Made by a program: the position numbers and the translations under genes
Shown: one piece after another, positions 1 to 7,918 of the stretch
Numbering within the stretch: position 1 is the first letter of the stretch
How the letters are laid out: each line of letters starts with the position of its first letter
Notes under the pieces: generated by a model
Told to the model about the DNA's origin: nothing
The model's database searches: none
Seen by the model: the letters and a program-made list of their open reading frames with translations, nothing else
DNA from: Pirellulaceae bacterium
GTDB lineage: Bacteria > Planctomycetota > Planctomycetia > Pirellulales > Pirellulaceae
DNA length: 64,000 nucleotides
Assembly (NCBI GenBank): GCA_019636385.1
Contig: JAHBXT010000005.1
Span: 321,499 to 385,498 of the forward strand
Reading direction: 5' to 3'

Positions 1-1
1 C

Positions 2-856
2 ATCGAAAATATGGCGATCGACCAGACCATGCTCCAGCGCACGGCTCAGGATCGCCTTCCGCGTTTGAGATTCTATCAGTGGGACCAGCCCACAGTATCG
101 TTGGGCTATTTTCAAAAGTTTGGCGACTATCAGAAATTTCCGCTTGTGGGAACTTTGCCGGTGGTGCGGCGTGCTACCGGAGGCGGGGCCATCGTCCATC
201 ACCATGATTGGACCTACTCGCTGACGGTTCCCGCCGAACTGCGATCTAACAATCTGCATAAAGCTACGGTCTCCAGTGCGCAGGTAACAACTACCCAACC
301 ATCCCTGACCAACACCCAGTCTAACACCCCCTGTCAAAACTCAATCGCTCTTAATACCCAACCCAAGAACCGCCAACTTGGAGCTGCAACCGGGCTGTAC
401 GAATGCATCCATTTGGCGGTAGCCGTCTGGCTTCAGGGATTACACTGGGATGCCGGCCTTTACGCCACTCCGGAGACGCCTGGCCATGTGGCTACGGGGG
501 CGAGTTGCGGTCCGTGTAGATTTCTGTGCTTCGAGCGGCGGCATGCAGGCGATGTGGTTGTTGGAGCCAATAAAGTTATGGGCAGTGCTCAACGACGTTT
601 GTCGGGAGCGCTGTTGCAACACGGTAGTCTGTTGTTGGCGATGAGTCCATTCGCGCCCAGCCTGCCGGGTTTAGAAGATTTAACGGCCCCACCGCGTTGT
701 GTTGAGTTTGCCGGATGGGTGGAAGCGATTGTTGACAGTCTGCTCCGCGAATATCGCATCATGTTTGCCTTCGCCGATCGCCAGCCAGACTGGATATCCG
801 CCTCAGCTGAAGATATTTGCAGGCTTGAAAGCCCGCCATGGATAGGTAGAATTTAA
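2..856 (+). CDS. Lipoate/octanoate-protein ligase-like protein, 5' end outside the window
   Basis: The protein belongs to the biotin/lipoate A/B ligase family, which transfers lipoyl or octanoyl groups to lysines of 2-oxoacid dehydrogenase and GcvH carrier domains. The RRATGGGAIVHH segment near residue 55 (counting from the ATG at 11) is the family's substrate-binding loop, and GANKVMGSAQRR with Lys near residue 188 is the expected catalytic lysine region, followed by LLQHGSLLL. The frame is open to the window edge (I-E-N before the first Met), and relatives have an N-terminal stretch before ENMAxD, so the real start is probably upstream of base 1. Residues about 90-120 are a Thr/Gln/Asn-rich low-complexity insertion absent from typical members. 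Whether it is a LipM-type transferase or an LplA-type ligase cannot be told from sequence alone. Confidence 0.8.
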   Translation: MENMAIDQTMLQRTAQDRLPRLRFYQWDQPTVSLGYFQKFGDYQKFPLVGTLPVVRRATGGGAIVHHHDWTYSLTVPAELRSNNLHKATVSSAQVTTTQPSLTNTQSNTPCQNSIALNTQPKNRQLGAATGLYECIHLAVAVWLQGLHWDAGLYATPETPGHVATGASCGPCRFLCFERRHAGDVVVGANKVMGSAQRRLSGALLQHGSLLLAMSPFAPSLPGLEDLTAPPRCVEFAGWVEAIVDSLLREYRIMFAFADRQPDWISASAEDICRLESPPWIGRI

Positions 857-1132
857 TGCGTGGACTTTAGTGCTCAGCGACTTTATTTATTCCATTCAAT
901 TCCAGTACGCTGCTGCGCTCGGTCTGCCCCAATTCTTTCGCGATACGCAAGTCTTGTTCCCTTCCCTTCGCATTTTTTCCGTTGACTGTAGCTGCCAAGT
1001 AACAAGATCCAGGATGTCGTGTGTTGACGATGCCGCTATAACTTGGTGGACATGAAGTCTGACATTCGTTCGTTTCTAACTGAACGTATCGAAGGACGGG
1101 CCGTTGGATGGTCGTAATGCGTGAGGGTAGGC

Positions 1133-1786
1133 ATGCAGGTGCAATTGAAGGTGCTGTCTGGCAATCTTGCTGGAAAGCTGATATCGGTCAACCACGAGAA
1201 ATTCCTAATTGGTCGCAGCGATGGATGCCATCTGCGACCCAGGAGCGATTCGATTAGCCGCCGTCACTGCGCTATTGTCCGCAAGGACGATATGGTCTTG
1301 TTAGTAGATCTCAAGAGCCGCAACGGCACGGCTGTCAACGACAAGTTACTAGTACCTGCCAAAGCCCGAGCGCTCAAGCATGGCGACAAGATCAGCATTG
1401 GCAAGCTGGAATTCGAGGCCGTGATCGAACCCGGCATATCGACTGTCAAAAAGGACGAGGTCAAGAGCATCAAGGACGCCGCTGTACGCGTGGCAGGCAA
1501 CGCTGCTAGTGCCCAGTCTGAACCCGTTGACATCAGTCTCTGGCTGGACGAAGCAGAGCAATTTGACCGTCGCGGTTCTGACCCCGACACGAATCATTTC
1601 ACTATCTCAGCCGGGCAGATCCAAGAGACGGTTTATGAAGTGAAAGCCGACCTGGACACTCAAGCCGGAGCACCGGCCAAGAGCAAGCCGGGCAAGCTAC
1701 CGCCGACGCCCACCAAGCCCTCTACGGCGAACTCCAAAGACGCCGCCTCCGAAGCGCTCCGCAAATTCTTCAGCGGCGGCCGATAG
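1133..1786 (+). CDS. FHA-domain protein
   Basis: An N-terminal forkhead-associated domain (about residues 1-95) is followed by a low-complexity tail. FHA domains bind phosphothreonine peptides. The diagnostic residues are present: GRSDGCHL, then SISRRHC, then LKSRNGTAVND, which match the family's GRS, SxxH and NG positions. The tail is Ala/Lys/Pro/Thr-rich and ends in SEALRKFFSGGR, with no second recognised domain. ATG 1133 is chosen because GAGGG lies just upstream; the GTG at 1121 in the same frame is the alternative. No membrane segment is seen, so it is probably cytoplasmic. The partner kinase is not evident in the window. The gene converges on nth with only 40 bp between the stops. Confidence 0.85.
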   Translation: MQVQLKVLSGNLAGKLISVNHEKFLIGRSDGCHLRPRSDSISRRHCAIVRKDDMVLLVDLKSRNGTAVNDKLLVPAKARALKHGDKISIGKLEFEAVIEPGISTVKKDEVKSIKDAAVRVAGNAASAQSEPVDISLWLDEAEQFDRRGSDPDTNHFTISAGQIQETVYEVKADLDTQAGAPAKSKPGKLPPTPTKPSTANSKDAASEALRKFFSGGR

Positions 1787-1826
1787 GCTTGCTAATCGTC
1801 ACGCCACACAGCGTGTTGCACACACC

Positions 1827-2477
1827 CTACCGCTGGGTTGTGACCGGTTTTTTGCGCGATGGATAAAGTTCGCGGCATAGCGGGCAAACGGTACCGTCGC
1901 AGCCGCGAGCCGTGCAATGTTGCCGTCCGTAGTAGATGATTTGCAAGTGTAGTTTGTTCCAACACTGGCGCGGAAAAAGTCGCTTCAGATCGTGCTCGGT
2001 CTGCACGACGTTCCTGCCGCCGGTCAGTCCCCAGCGCTGAGCTAGCCGGTGGATATGCGTGTCGACTGGAAAGGCAGGCACGCCAAAGGCTTGAGCCATC
2101 ACGACACTGGCCGTCTTGTGCCCTACGCCAGGCAACGCTTCCAGCATTTCAAAATCTGCCGGAACTTGCCCTTGGTGCTGGTCCACTAACTGCTGAGAAA
2201 GCTGGCGGATAGCCTTGGCTTTGCGCGGTGCTAGACCTAGCCGCTGGATGACTCGCAAGATGGCCTGCTCCGGCACGCGGCTCATGGCTGAGGGATCGCG
2301 AGCCAGGCGCCATAGATCGGGCGTAACCTTGTTGACCATCTTGTCGGTACACTGAGCACTCAGTAGTACCGCGACCAGCAAGCTATATTCGTCGAAGTGA
2401 TCCAACGGTATTGGTGGATCAGGATACATGGCTTCTAAACGCTCGCGAACGATATCGGCGCGTTGTTGGCGGTTCAT
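1827..2477 (-). CDS. nth: Endonuclease III (DNA glycosylase/AP lyase)
   Basis: A HhH-GPD base-excision repair enzyme that removes oxidised pyrimidines and nicks abasic sites. The helix-hairpin-helix reads LPGVGHKTASVV, with the catalytic Lys, and the catalytic Asp is in PVDTHIHR about 20 residues later. The length (216 aa) and N-terminal helices (SLLVAVLLSAQCTDK) fit the family. The C-terminal cysteines are Cys188, Cys193, Cys198 and Cys201 (C-x4-C-x4-C-x2-C), which differs from the classical C-x6-C-x2-C-x5-C 4Fe-4S loop, so the cluster may be bound differently or be absent. The gene is monocistronic and convergent with the FHA gene. Confidence 0.93.
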   Translation of the reverse strand: MNRQQRADIVRERLEAMYPDPPIPLDHFDEYSLLVAVLLSAQCTDKMVNKVTPDLWRLARDPSAMSRVPEQAILRVIQRLGLAPRKAKAIRQLSQQLVDQHQGQVPADFEMLEALPGVGHKTASVVMAQAFGVPAFPVDTHIHRLAQRWGLTGGRNVVQTEHDLKRLFPRQCWNKLHLQIIYYGRQHCTARGCDGTVCPLCRELYPSRKKPVTTQR

Positions 2478-2579
2478 GCGAATTCCTTCAAGGCTGGCGA
2501 AGCAGCCCCGCCGAGACAGACAGAGCTGTTCCTGTTATAGTCTTAAGGCTGAATCGATGAAAGGTTCAGAACGGCTAAC

Positions 2580-2603
2580 GTAGCTACGCTCGCCAAAGCG
2601 TGG
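2580..2603 (+). repeat. Dispersed GTAGCTACG...CGTGG palindromic element, copy 1
   Basis: GTAGCTACGCTCGCCAAAGC followed by GTGG lies between nth and the Gfo/Idh/MocA gene. ACGCT and AGCGT pair around a short loop. The same layout recurs at 9408, 44451, 56328 and 57735 in this window, always between genes. Confidence 0.55.
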
Positions 2604-2648
2604 AAGACGTACCACCTACCTCCTTCCTCAAGCAAAGGAACGACTGCC

Positions 2649-4190
2649 ATGACGCGAACACCCAATCGACGCACTTTCTTGCGAAATACCTCCACTATGA
2701 CCGCCGCTGCGCTGCTGACCGGGGCTCGTGGGGTACACAGCCAGCAGCAGACGGAAACCGAGCTGGTCAATTCGCGAATGAATGCCGCAGTGATTGGAAC
2801 GGGTGGCCGTGGAGGCAGTCACATTGGCGCGATGCTGAATTCGGATCGCGTAACATTGACGCACCTGTGCGAAGTTGATGCAGCCATCGCAAATAGTCGT
2901 GCCAGTCAAGTTGAGAGCAAGCAGGGTTCGCGTCCTCAGGTGGTTTCGGATATTCGCAGATTATTGGAAGATAATTCGATCGACATCGTGACTATCGCTA
3001 CCCCCAACCATTGGCATGCTCTGGGTGGAATCTGGGCGATGCAGGCCGGCAAACACGCCTACATCGAAAAACCGGTATGTTACAACGTCATGGAGGGCTC
3101 AGCGCTGGTGGCGGCTGCGCGCAAGTACAACCGCATGTGCCAAGTCGGAACTCAGTGCCGTAGCAGCGATGCCTGTATCAATGCCGTGAAGTTTATGGCA
3201 GACGGTGGCATTGGCGAAGTTAACTTTGCGCGTGGTTTGTGCTACAAGCGGCGCTCATCGATCGGTGCCATTGGCGATTACCCGCTGCCAGAGTCAGTTG
3301 ACTTTGAATTGTGGAGCGGTCCTGCGGAATTGACTACTCCTCGCCTGACTCGCCCCAAATTCCACTACGACTGGCACTGGCAACGATTGTACGGCAATGG
3401 CGACTTTGGCAATCAAGGCCCTCACCAAACAGACGTGGCCCGCTGGGGCTTGGGCTTAGATACCCATCCGCGTTCGATTATCACTTATGGCGGTCGCTTG
3501 GGTTACCAGGCTGAGCGTAATGATCCAGAATATGTAGACGCTGGTGACACAGCCAATACGGAAGTGGCCATTTTCGATTATGGTTCCAAGTGCATCGTAT
3601 TTGAAACGCGGGGTCTGAGCGTCGACCAGTGCGCCGACGAACATCTGAATCAACTATTCGGTTCCGATTCTGGTAACAAGGTGGGTGTCGTGTTTTACGG
3701 ATCGCAAGGATACGTGGTCCAGCGTTCCTACAACCACTGCGTGGCCTTTGATAAGCAAATGAATTTGATCGGTGAGTTTCATGGAACCGGTTTTGACATG
3801 GGACATTTTGACAACTTTTTGGATGCCTGCGAGAAACTGGATCACCGAATGCTAACGGCCGATGTCCGTGAGGGCCATCTGTCTGCTGGGCTCAGCCACT
3901 TGGGCAACATTTCTTACTACCTAGGTGAAAACAATCGCGTGTCGGTCGCAGAACTGAAGTCGGTCTTGGCCGGTATCGCTTGCATGGACGATGTCGCGAC
4001 TACAGTCGATCGCACTGTGGCACACTTGGAAAAGAACGGTGTTCAGTTAGCAGCGACACCGCTGTCGGTTGGGCCAGTGCTTCAGTTCGATCCCGATCAA
4101 GAAGTCTTTACAAACAACGTGAATGCCAACCAATGGTTGACGCGCAACTATCGCGAAGGCTTCGTATGCCCTAAACCTAGCCAAGTATAG
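2649..4190 (+). CDS. Tat-exported Gfo/Idh/MocA-family oxidoreductase
   Basis: An NAD(P)-dependent sugar/inositol dehydrogenase-type protein, in a family greatly expanded in planctomycetes. The N-terminus carries RRTFLRNTSTM and a hydrophobic AAALLTGA stretch, a twin-arginine-type export signal of about 30 residues. The Rossmann fold follows with VIGTGGRGGSHIGAML (about residues 47-65), and the EKP motif occurs in AYIEKPVCYN near residue 140. The C-terminal alpha/beta domain includes DWHWQRLYGNGDFGNQGPHQ. The length of 513 aa is usual for the secreted planctomycete subgroup. AAAGGA upstream of the ATG is a plausible ribosome binding site. The substrate cannot be named. Confidence 0.9.
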   Translation: MTRTPNRRTFLRNTSTMTAAALLTGARGVHSQQQTETELVNSRMNAAVIGTGGRGGSHIGAMLNSDRVTLTHLCEVDAAIANSRASQVESKQGSRPQVVSDIRRLLEDNSIDIVTIATPNHWHALGGIWAMQAGKHAYIEKPVCYNVMEGSALVAAARKYNRMCQVGTQCRSSDACINAVKFMADGGIGEVNFARGLCYKRRSSIGAIGDYPLPESVDFELWSGPAELTTPRLTRPKFHYDWHWQRLYGNGDFGNQGPHQTDVARWGLGLDTHPRSIITYGGRLGYQAERNDPEYVDAGDTANTEVAIFDYGSKCIVFETRGLSVDQCADEHLNQLFGSDSGNKVGVVFYGSQGYVVQRSYNHCVAFDKQMNLIGEFHGTGFDMGHFDNFLDACEKLDHRMLTADVREGHLSAGLSHLGNISYYLGENNRVSVAELKSVLAGIACMDDVATTVDRTVAHLEKNGVQLAATPLSVGPVLQFDPDQEVFTNNVNANQWLTRNYREGFVCPKPSQV

Positions 4191-4490
4191 GGATGTGGTG
4201 ATTCCTCCATCGATCTGGTGAGTAGTAGCCGTAGGCTGTGTGCAGCAATTGGGCAGTCCACGGTGCGCTTAAGTCGGCAAAACGCATCAGGTGACGACTT
4301 AAGTTTGAACTGTCACATCACCGACTTGCGAAACATACCACAGCAATTGGTGCCCCGCCCGAAGTGATAGCACTCGCCTGTGGCGGGCCGGACTAACCGT
4401 GCTTGAACGAGATTCGTTGCGTTGTGAGTTTCTCTTCAAGTCTGACAACCAGTTTCCGCTGGCCCGCTTGTTCCACCCTGCACGATATTT
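4191..4490. other. Convergent intergenic region with a degenerate inverted repeat
   Basis: There is no credible gene in these 300 bp between the stops of the oxidoreductase and rnc. They contain GTGAC-GACTTAAG followed by TTTGAACTGTCAC (4291-4316), a decayed version of the clean inverted repeat at 57831-57859. Confidence 0.5.
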
Positions 4491-5282
4491 CTACAGCGGA
4501 TCAAGGTAGGGAGGTTGGCGATTCTCGAGCTCGGCCAGCGCATTGCCAGCCGCTCGCTGCTCTGCCTCTTTTTTGGTGCGCCCCCAGGCGGGCGAGAATC
4601 GACGTTTCTTGATTTCGACGGCGATCTGAAATTGTTTGCTGTGGTCGGGGCCTGTCTCGTCGATCAAGCGGTAGACGGGGCTAGGACCTTGGTCACGCTG
4701 AGCCAGTTGCTGCAAGGCCGACTTGTAATTGCCGCTCGAATGACCTTCGACGGCGTGTCGCAATTCGTCGTCCATCGTCCGTAAGATGAAAGACCGAGCG
4801 GCTTCCATCCCGCCGTCCAAGTAGATCGCCGCGATGATCGCCTCATAGACGTCGGATAGTAAACTCTTGGGTACCCCCAACCCTTGCGGTACCCCGCGCC
4901 CCAAGATCAAGCATTCGTCTAAGCGCATCGTGTGACTAATGCGCGCGCACACGCGACGGCTGACCACCGCCGATTTGATCTGCGTCAGTTCACCCTCAAG
5001 GTATTGACTGTGCTGCCGAAATAGTTGTTCACAGATGCAGAATCCCAGAATGGAATCGCCTAAAAACTCAAGTCGCTCATTGGAGTCCAGGCGGCAAGAC
5101 ACTCCGGATGCATGAGTCAACGCAGAGCGCAAGAGCTGTGGATCGTTGAACCGATAACCGATTCGCTGTTGGCACAGCTCAAGCCGTTCCTGGTCAGCGA
5201 CTTCGGCAGGTTGTTCTGGCATACAACGATAATGACGACCAAGAGTATTGTTCTGGATCTGCCGCACAGGCCTCATCGGCAA
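4491..5282 (-). CDS. rnc: Ribonuclease III
   Basis: A double-stranded RNA endonuclease for rRNA and mRNA processing. The RNase III signature NERLEFLGDSILGF lies near residue 67, and a second acidic catalytic site is in DVYEAIIAAIYLDGG. The C-terminal double-stranded RNA-binding domain (about residues 185-255) ends in the typical KKEAEQRAAGNALAEL. The protein is somewhat long at the N-terminus: Met22 (MPEQPAEVADQERL) is an equally possible start and gives a more typical length of about 240 aa. It is transcribed away from the flavin reductase gene across about 240 bp. Confidence 0.93.
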   Translation of the reverse strand: MPMRPVRQIQNNTLGRHYRCMPEQPAEVADQERLELCQQRIGYRFNDPQLLRSALTHASGVSCRLDSNERLEFLGDSILGFCICEQLFRQHSQYLEGELTQIKSAVVSRRVCARISHTMRLDECLILGRGVPQGLGVPKSLLSDVYEAIIAAIYLDGGMEAARSFILRTMDDELRHAVEGHSSGNYKSALQQLAQRDQGPSPVYRLIDETGPDHSKQFQIAVEIKKRRFSPAWGRTKKEAEQRAAGNALAELENRQPPYLDPL

Positions 5283-5518
5283 TATCTATGACCGGCAGTC
5301 TGCCGGCGATTCACGCCGTACTCACCAGCTTACCAGAGCGCAACATGCACGCAGCACACAAGCTGGGAAAATGCTCACCCCTCGGGCCTGAGAGTAACGG
5401 TCGTATCAATTAGTGTCAACCTGCCGAGTCCATCCGATCGCACATTCAGACACCTGGCGGGTCGCGTCTGCCTAGTCATAACCTAAGTTTCATAAACCAT
5501 TTTCTGTGTGATTCCGCC

Positions 5519-6781
5519 ATGCACTTGACTTTTCTCGTTATCGCACTGGGCCTAATCGTTACGTCCGCTGGTCATTTCACGATGGCCGGAGTGACCTGGC
5601 AACGCATCCGGCACCGACAGCAGACTCGCCGTCAGCGGCAGTTTAAGAAACTGCGTAGCGCTACCCGCATCGCCCGACTGACCAGCGAACTTGAAAGCAC
5701 CACTGCGCCTGGCCATGCTGGGGAGTGGCGAGTCATGGAAGTTGCCAAGGTGGTCCAGGAATCGTTGGACGTCAGGAGCTTCTACCTGAGTGACCCCTAT
5801 GGTCAACCATTGCCCGGGTTTTTTCCTGGACAGTATCTGCTAGTGCGGCCAGCGCTGGCCGGTGCCTATCAGTCGACGCGCTGTTATTCGTTGTCCGTCG
5901 CTCCAAATGACAAGATGTGGCGGATTACCGTCAAGCGACAGCCATCGGACAAACCGCTGCGCGTCGATCGCAAGTCTGGAGGGCTAAGCAACTGGCTGCA
6001 CGACAATATCCGCGACGGTGACTGCTTGCTGATCGGTGGTCCCGCCGGTCACTTTTATCTGCCCCTGGAATTCAAGGGTCCGCTGGTGCTACTGGCAGCC
6101 GGCGTGGGCATCACGCCGATGGCCAGCATGATGCAGCATTCGATCTTTCACACGCCCACTCGTCCGGTTTGGTTGCACTATCAGGTCACAGATCTACATC
6201 ACTGGCCATTGGGGCCAGAGGTGCATGCAGTTTGTCAGAATCGCTCACACGTTCAGGCAATTACATATGTCAGTCGCGGCACGTTATCGAGCGAAGCGAG
6301 CCATCAGGTACCAGCCGACCAGTTTCGCGCTGGAAAGATTGACATACGAGGCATTGCTTCGGAAAAAGCTGGTCGGTCAGCCCACTACTATATGTGCGGT
6401 CCGGAGTCCTGGATGGATTCAATGCGACAAGAACTGCTGTCGGCTGGCATTCAGGAAGCTCACATCCATTGGGAATCCTTTGGCGGTGCAGCTCCCAGTA
6501 TTGGCGGCGATGTGAATCCTGCTCAGGCCCATGCCGTACGATTTCACAAGAGTCAAACCGATACACGGTGGTCTAGCCCGGACCAAAGCTTGTGGGAATT
6601 GGCCCAGGCCAGCGATGTGACTATTGCCAGCGGCTGCTTGAGCGGCGTGTGCGGGTGCTGCCGTGTCAAATTGCTCAAAGGTTCTGTTGCCTACGATCGT
6701 AAGATTAGTGTCAGCTTGGCAGACGGCGAATGTCTGACCTGCGTCGCCCGACCGACCTCGGATGTTGTTTTGGATGCCTAG
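5519..6781 (+). CDS. Membrane-anchored FAD/NAD(P)H oxidoreductase with C-terminal 2Fe-2S ferredoxin domain
   Basis: This is a phenol hydroxylase/Hcr-type electron-transfer protein. Residues 1-28 form a hydrophobic anchor, followed by a strongly basic stretch (HRQQTRRQRQFKK) expected on the cytoplasmic face. The FAD domain has RCYSLSVAP near residue 120, the NAD-binding domain has AAGVGITPMASM near 198 and YYMCGPESWM near 290, and the C-terminus is a plant-type ferredoxin with C-LSGV-C-GC-C and a fourth Cys in CLTC. It would pass electrons from NAD(P)H through FAD to 2Fe-2S and then to a partner oxygenase, reductase or cytochrome. It is first in a same-strand cluster with a multiheme cytochrome (54-bp gap) and an Old Yellow Enzyme relative, which suggests shared redox work. 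The substrate is unknown. Confidence 0.88.
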   Translation: MHLTFLVIALGLIVTSAGHFTMAGVTWQRIRHRQQTRRQRQFKKLRSATRIARLTSELESTTAPGHAGEWRVMEVAKVVQESLDVRSFYLSDPYGQPLPGFFPGQYLLVRPALAGAYQSTRCYSLSVAPNDKMWRITVKRQPSDKPLRVDRKSGGLSNWLHDNIRDGDCLLIGGPAGHFYLPLEFKGPLVLLAAGVGITPMASMMQHSIFHTPTRPVWLHYQVTDLHHWPLGPEVHAVCQNRSHVQAITYVSRGTLSSEASHQVPADQFRAGKIDIRGIASEKAGRSAHYYMCGPESWMDSMRQELLSAGIQEAHIHWESFGGAAPSIGGDVNPAQAHAVRFHKSQTDTRWSSPDQSLWELAQASDVTIASGCLSGVCGCCRVKLLKGSVAYDRKISVSLADGECLTCVARPTSDVVLDA

Positions 6782-6835
6782 CCAGTCAGAACGAAGTTGC
6801 GTGTTGAATTCTCCTTGGATAGATGAGTGTTAAGC

Positions 6836-7864
6836 ATGAACTGGTATGAAATAATCAATCGGCTGGTGTTGTCATTAGTGTGGGCGGTGGTGGTTGCCAG
6901 CCCGGTTAGTGCCGAAGAGCCACGGGATGCGGTGACCGATGTGCATTTGAATCCGCATCAGGTACTAGGCGCTGAAAGCTGTCAGAAGTGTCACGCAGCT
7001 GAAGTTGGTGTCTGGAAACTGACTCCGCATCATACAACATTTATGACGCTCCATCGCAATCCGGCAGCTCAAGAAATCGCCGATCGTCTTGGCATTCAGT
7101 CCTTCAAGAACGACGCCAATTGCATTAAGTGTCACTACACCATGCAAGCCGACGCCCATCATAACTTGCAAGCGATTTCCGGAATCTCTTGCGAATCGTG
7201 CCATGGAGCGGCAGAGAAATGGATCGAAGTTCACAACGATTTTGGTGGGCCTCGGGCTACTCGCCAAACGGAATCACCTCAGCATCGTTTGGCGCGTCTG
7301 CGGGCCAGCATCGGTGGAGGCATGCGCAATCCGGTTAACGTCTACTTGATCGCTCAAAGCTGTTACCGCTGCCATACAGTGCCCGATGAGCGGCTGGTGA
7401 ACGTCGGTGGTCACAATGCTGGTAGTATGGATTTTGAGTTCGTCGCTTGGTCGCAAGGTACCCTGCGGCACAATTTTTCACGCACTCAGGGACAATCCAA
7501 TGATCCTTCCAGTCGTGATCGACTGCGACAAATGTTTATGGCTGGCATGATCGCCGACTTGGAATTCAGCATTCGAGCCACTGCGGCCGCTACAGAAAAG
7601 GCTGATTTTGGTGTTAACGCCGCCCGCCGCGCTGCGCGAGCCGCCAAACGCTTAGCCGCCGCACAGTCCAAGCTCCGCCAACCTCTGCTGGATGAAGTGT
7701 TGGGCGTCTTTGGCAGCGTCGAGCTGAAAATGAATCATCGCCAGCCACTTATGCAAGCAGCCGATCAGATCAATTTCTTGGGCATTCGCTTTGCGGCTAG
7801 CGTACCGGGAAATGAGCTCGAGGCGATCGACCCATTCATTCCCGCCCAAGACAAGTGGAAATAG
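6836..7864 (+). CDS. Secreted tetraheme cytochrome c (cytochrome c554-like)
   Basis: A signal peptide (MNWYEIINRLVLSLVWAVVV, cleavage after PVSA) precedes four CxxCH heme-attachment motifs: CQKCH, CIKCH, CESCH and CYRCH. The ESCQKCHAAEVGVWKLTPHH segment is typical of the cytochrome c554/c' family, and further His residues are available as distal ligands. The C-terminal third is Ala/Arg-rich and helical (AARRAARAAKRLAAAQSK), with no more heme motifs. The ATG at 6836 is preferred because it starts the signal peptide directly; an in-frame GTG lies 9 bp upstream. It probably carries electrons in the periplasm, perhaps linked to the reductase upstream. Confidence 0.88.
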   Translation: MNWYEIINRLVLSLVWAVVVASPVSAEEPRDAVTDVHLNPHQVLGAESCQKCHAAEVGVWKLTPHHTTFMTLHRNPAAQEIADRLGIQSFKNDANCIKCHYTMQADAHHNLQAISGISCESCHGAAEKWIEVHNDFGGPRATRQTESPQHRLARLRASIGGGMRNPVNVYLIAQSCYRCHTVPDERLVNVGGHNAGSMDFEFVAWSQGTLRHNFSRTQGQSNDPSSRDRLRQMFMAGMIADLEFSIRATAAATEKADFGVNAARRAARAAKRLAAAQSKLRQPLLDEVLGVFGSVELKMNHRQPLMQAADQINFLGIRFAASVPGNELEAIDPFIPAQDKWK

Positions 7865-7918
7865 TCAGGCTATCATAGACGACTTAAACGTGCAGAATCG
7901 TGGCCATTTGAGTTGTCT

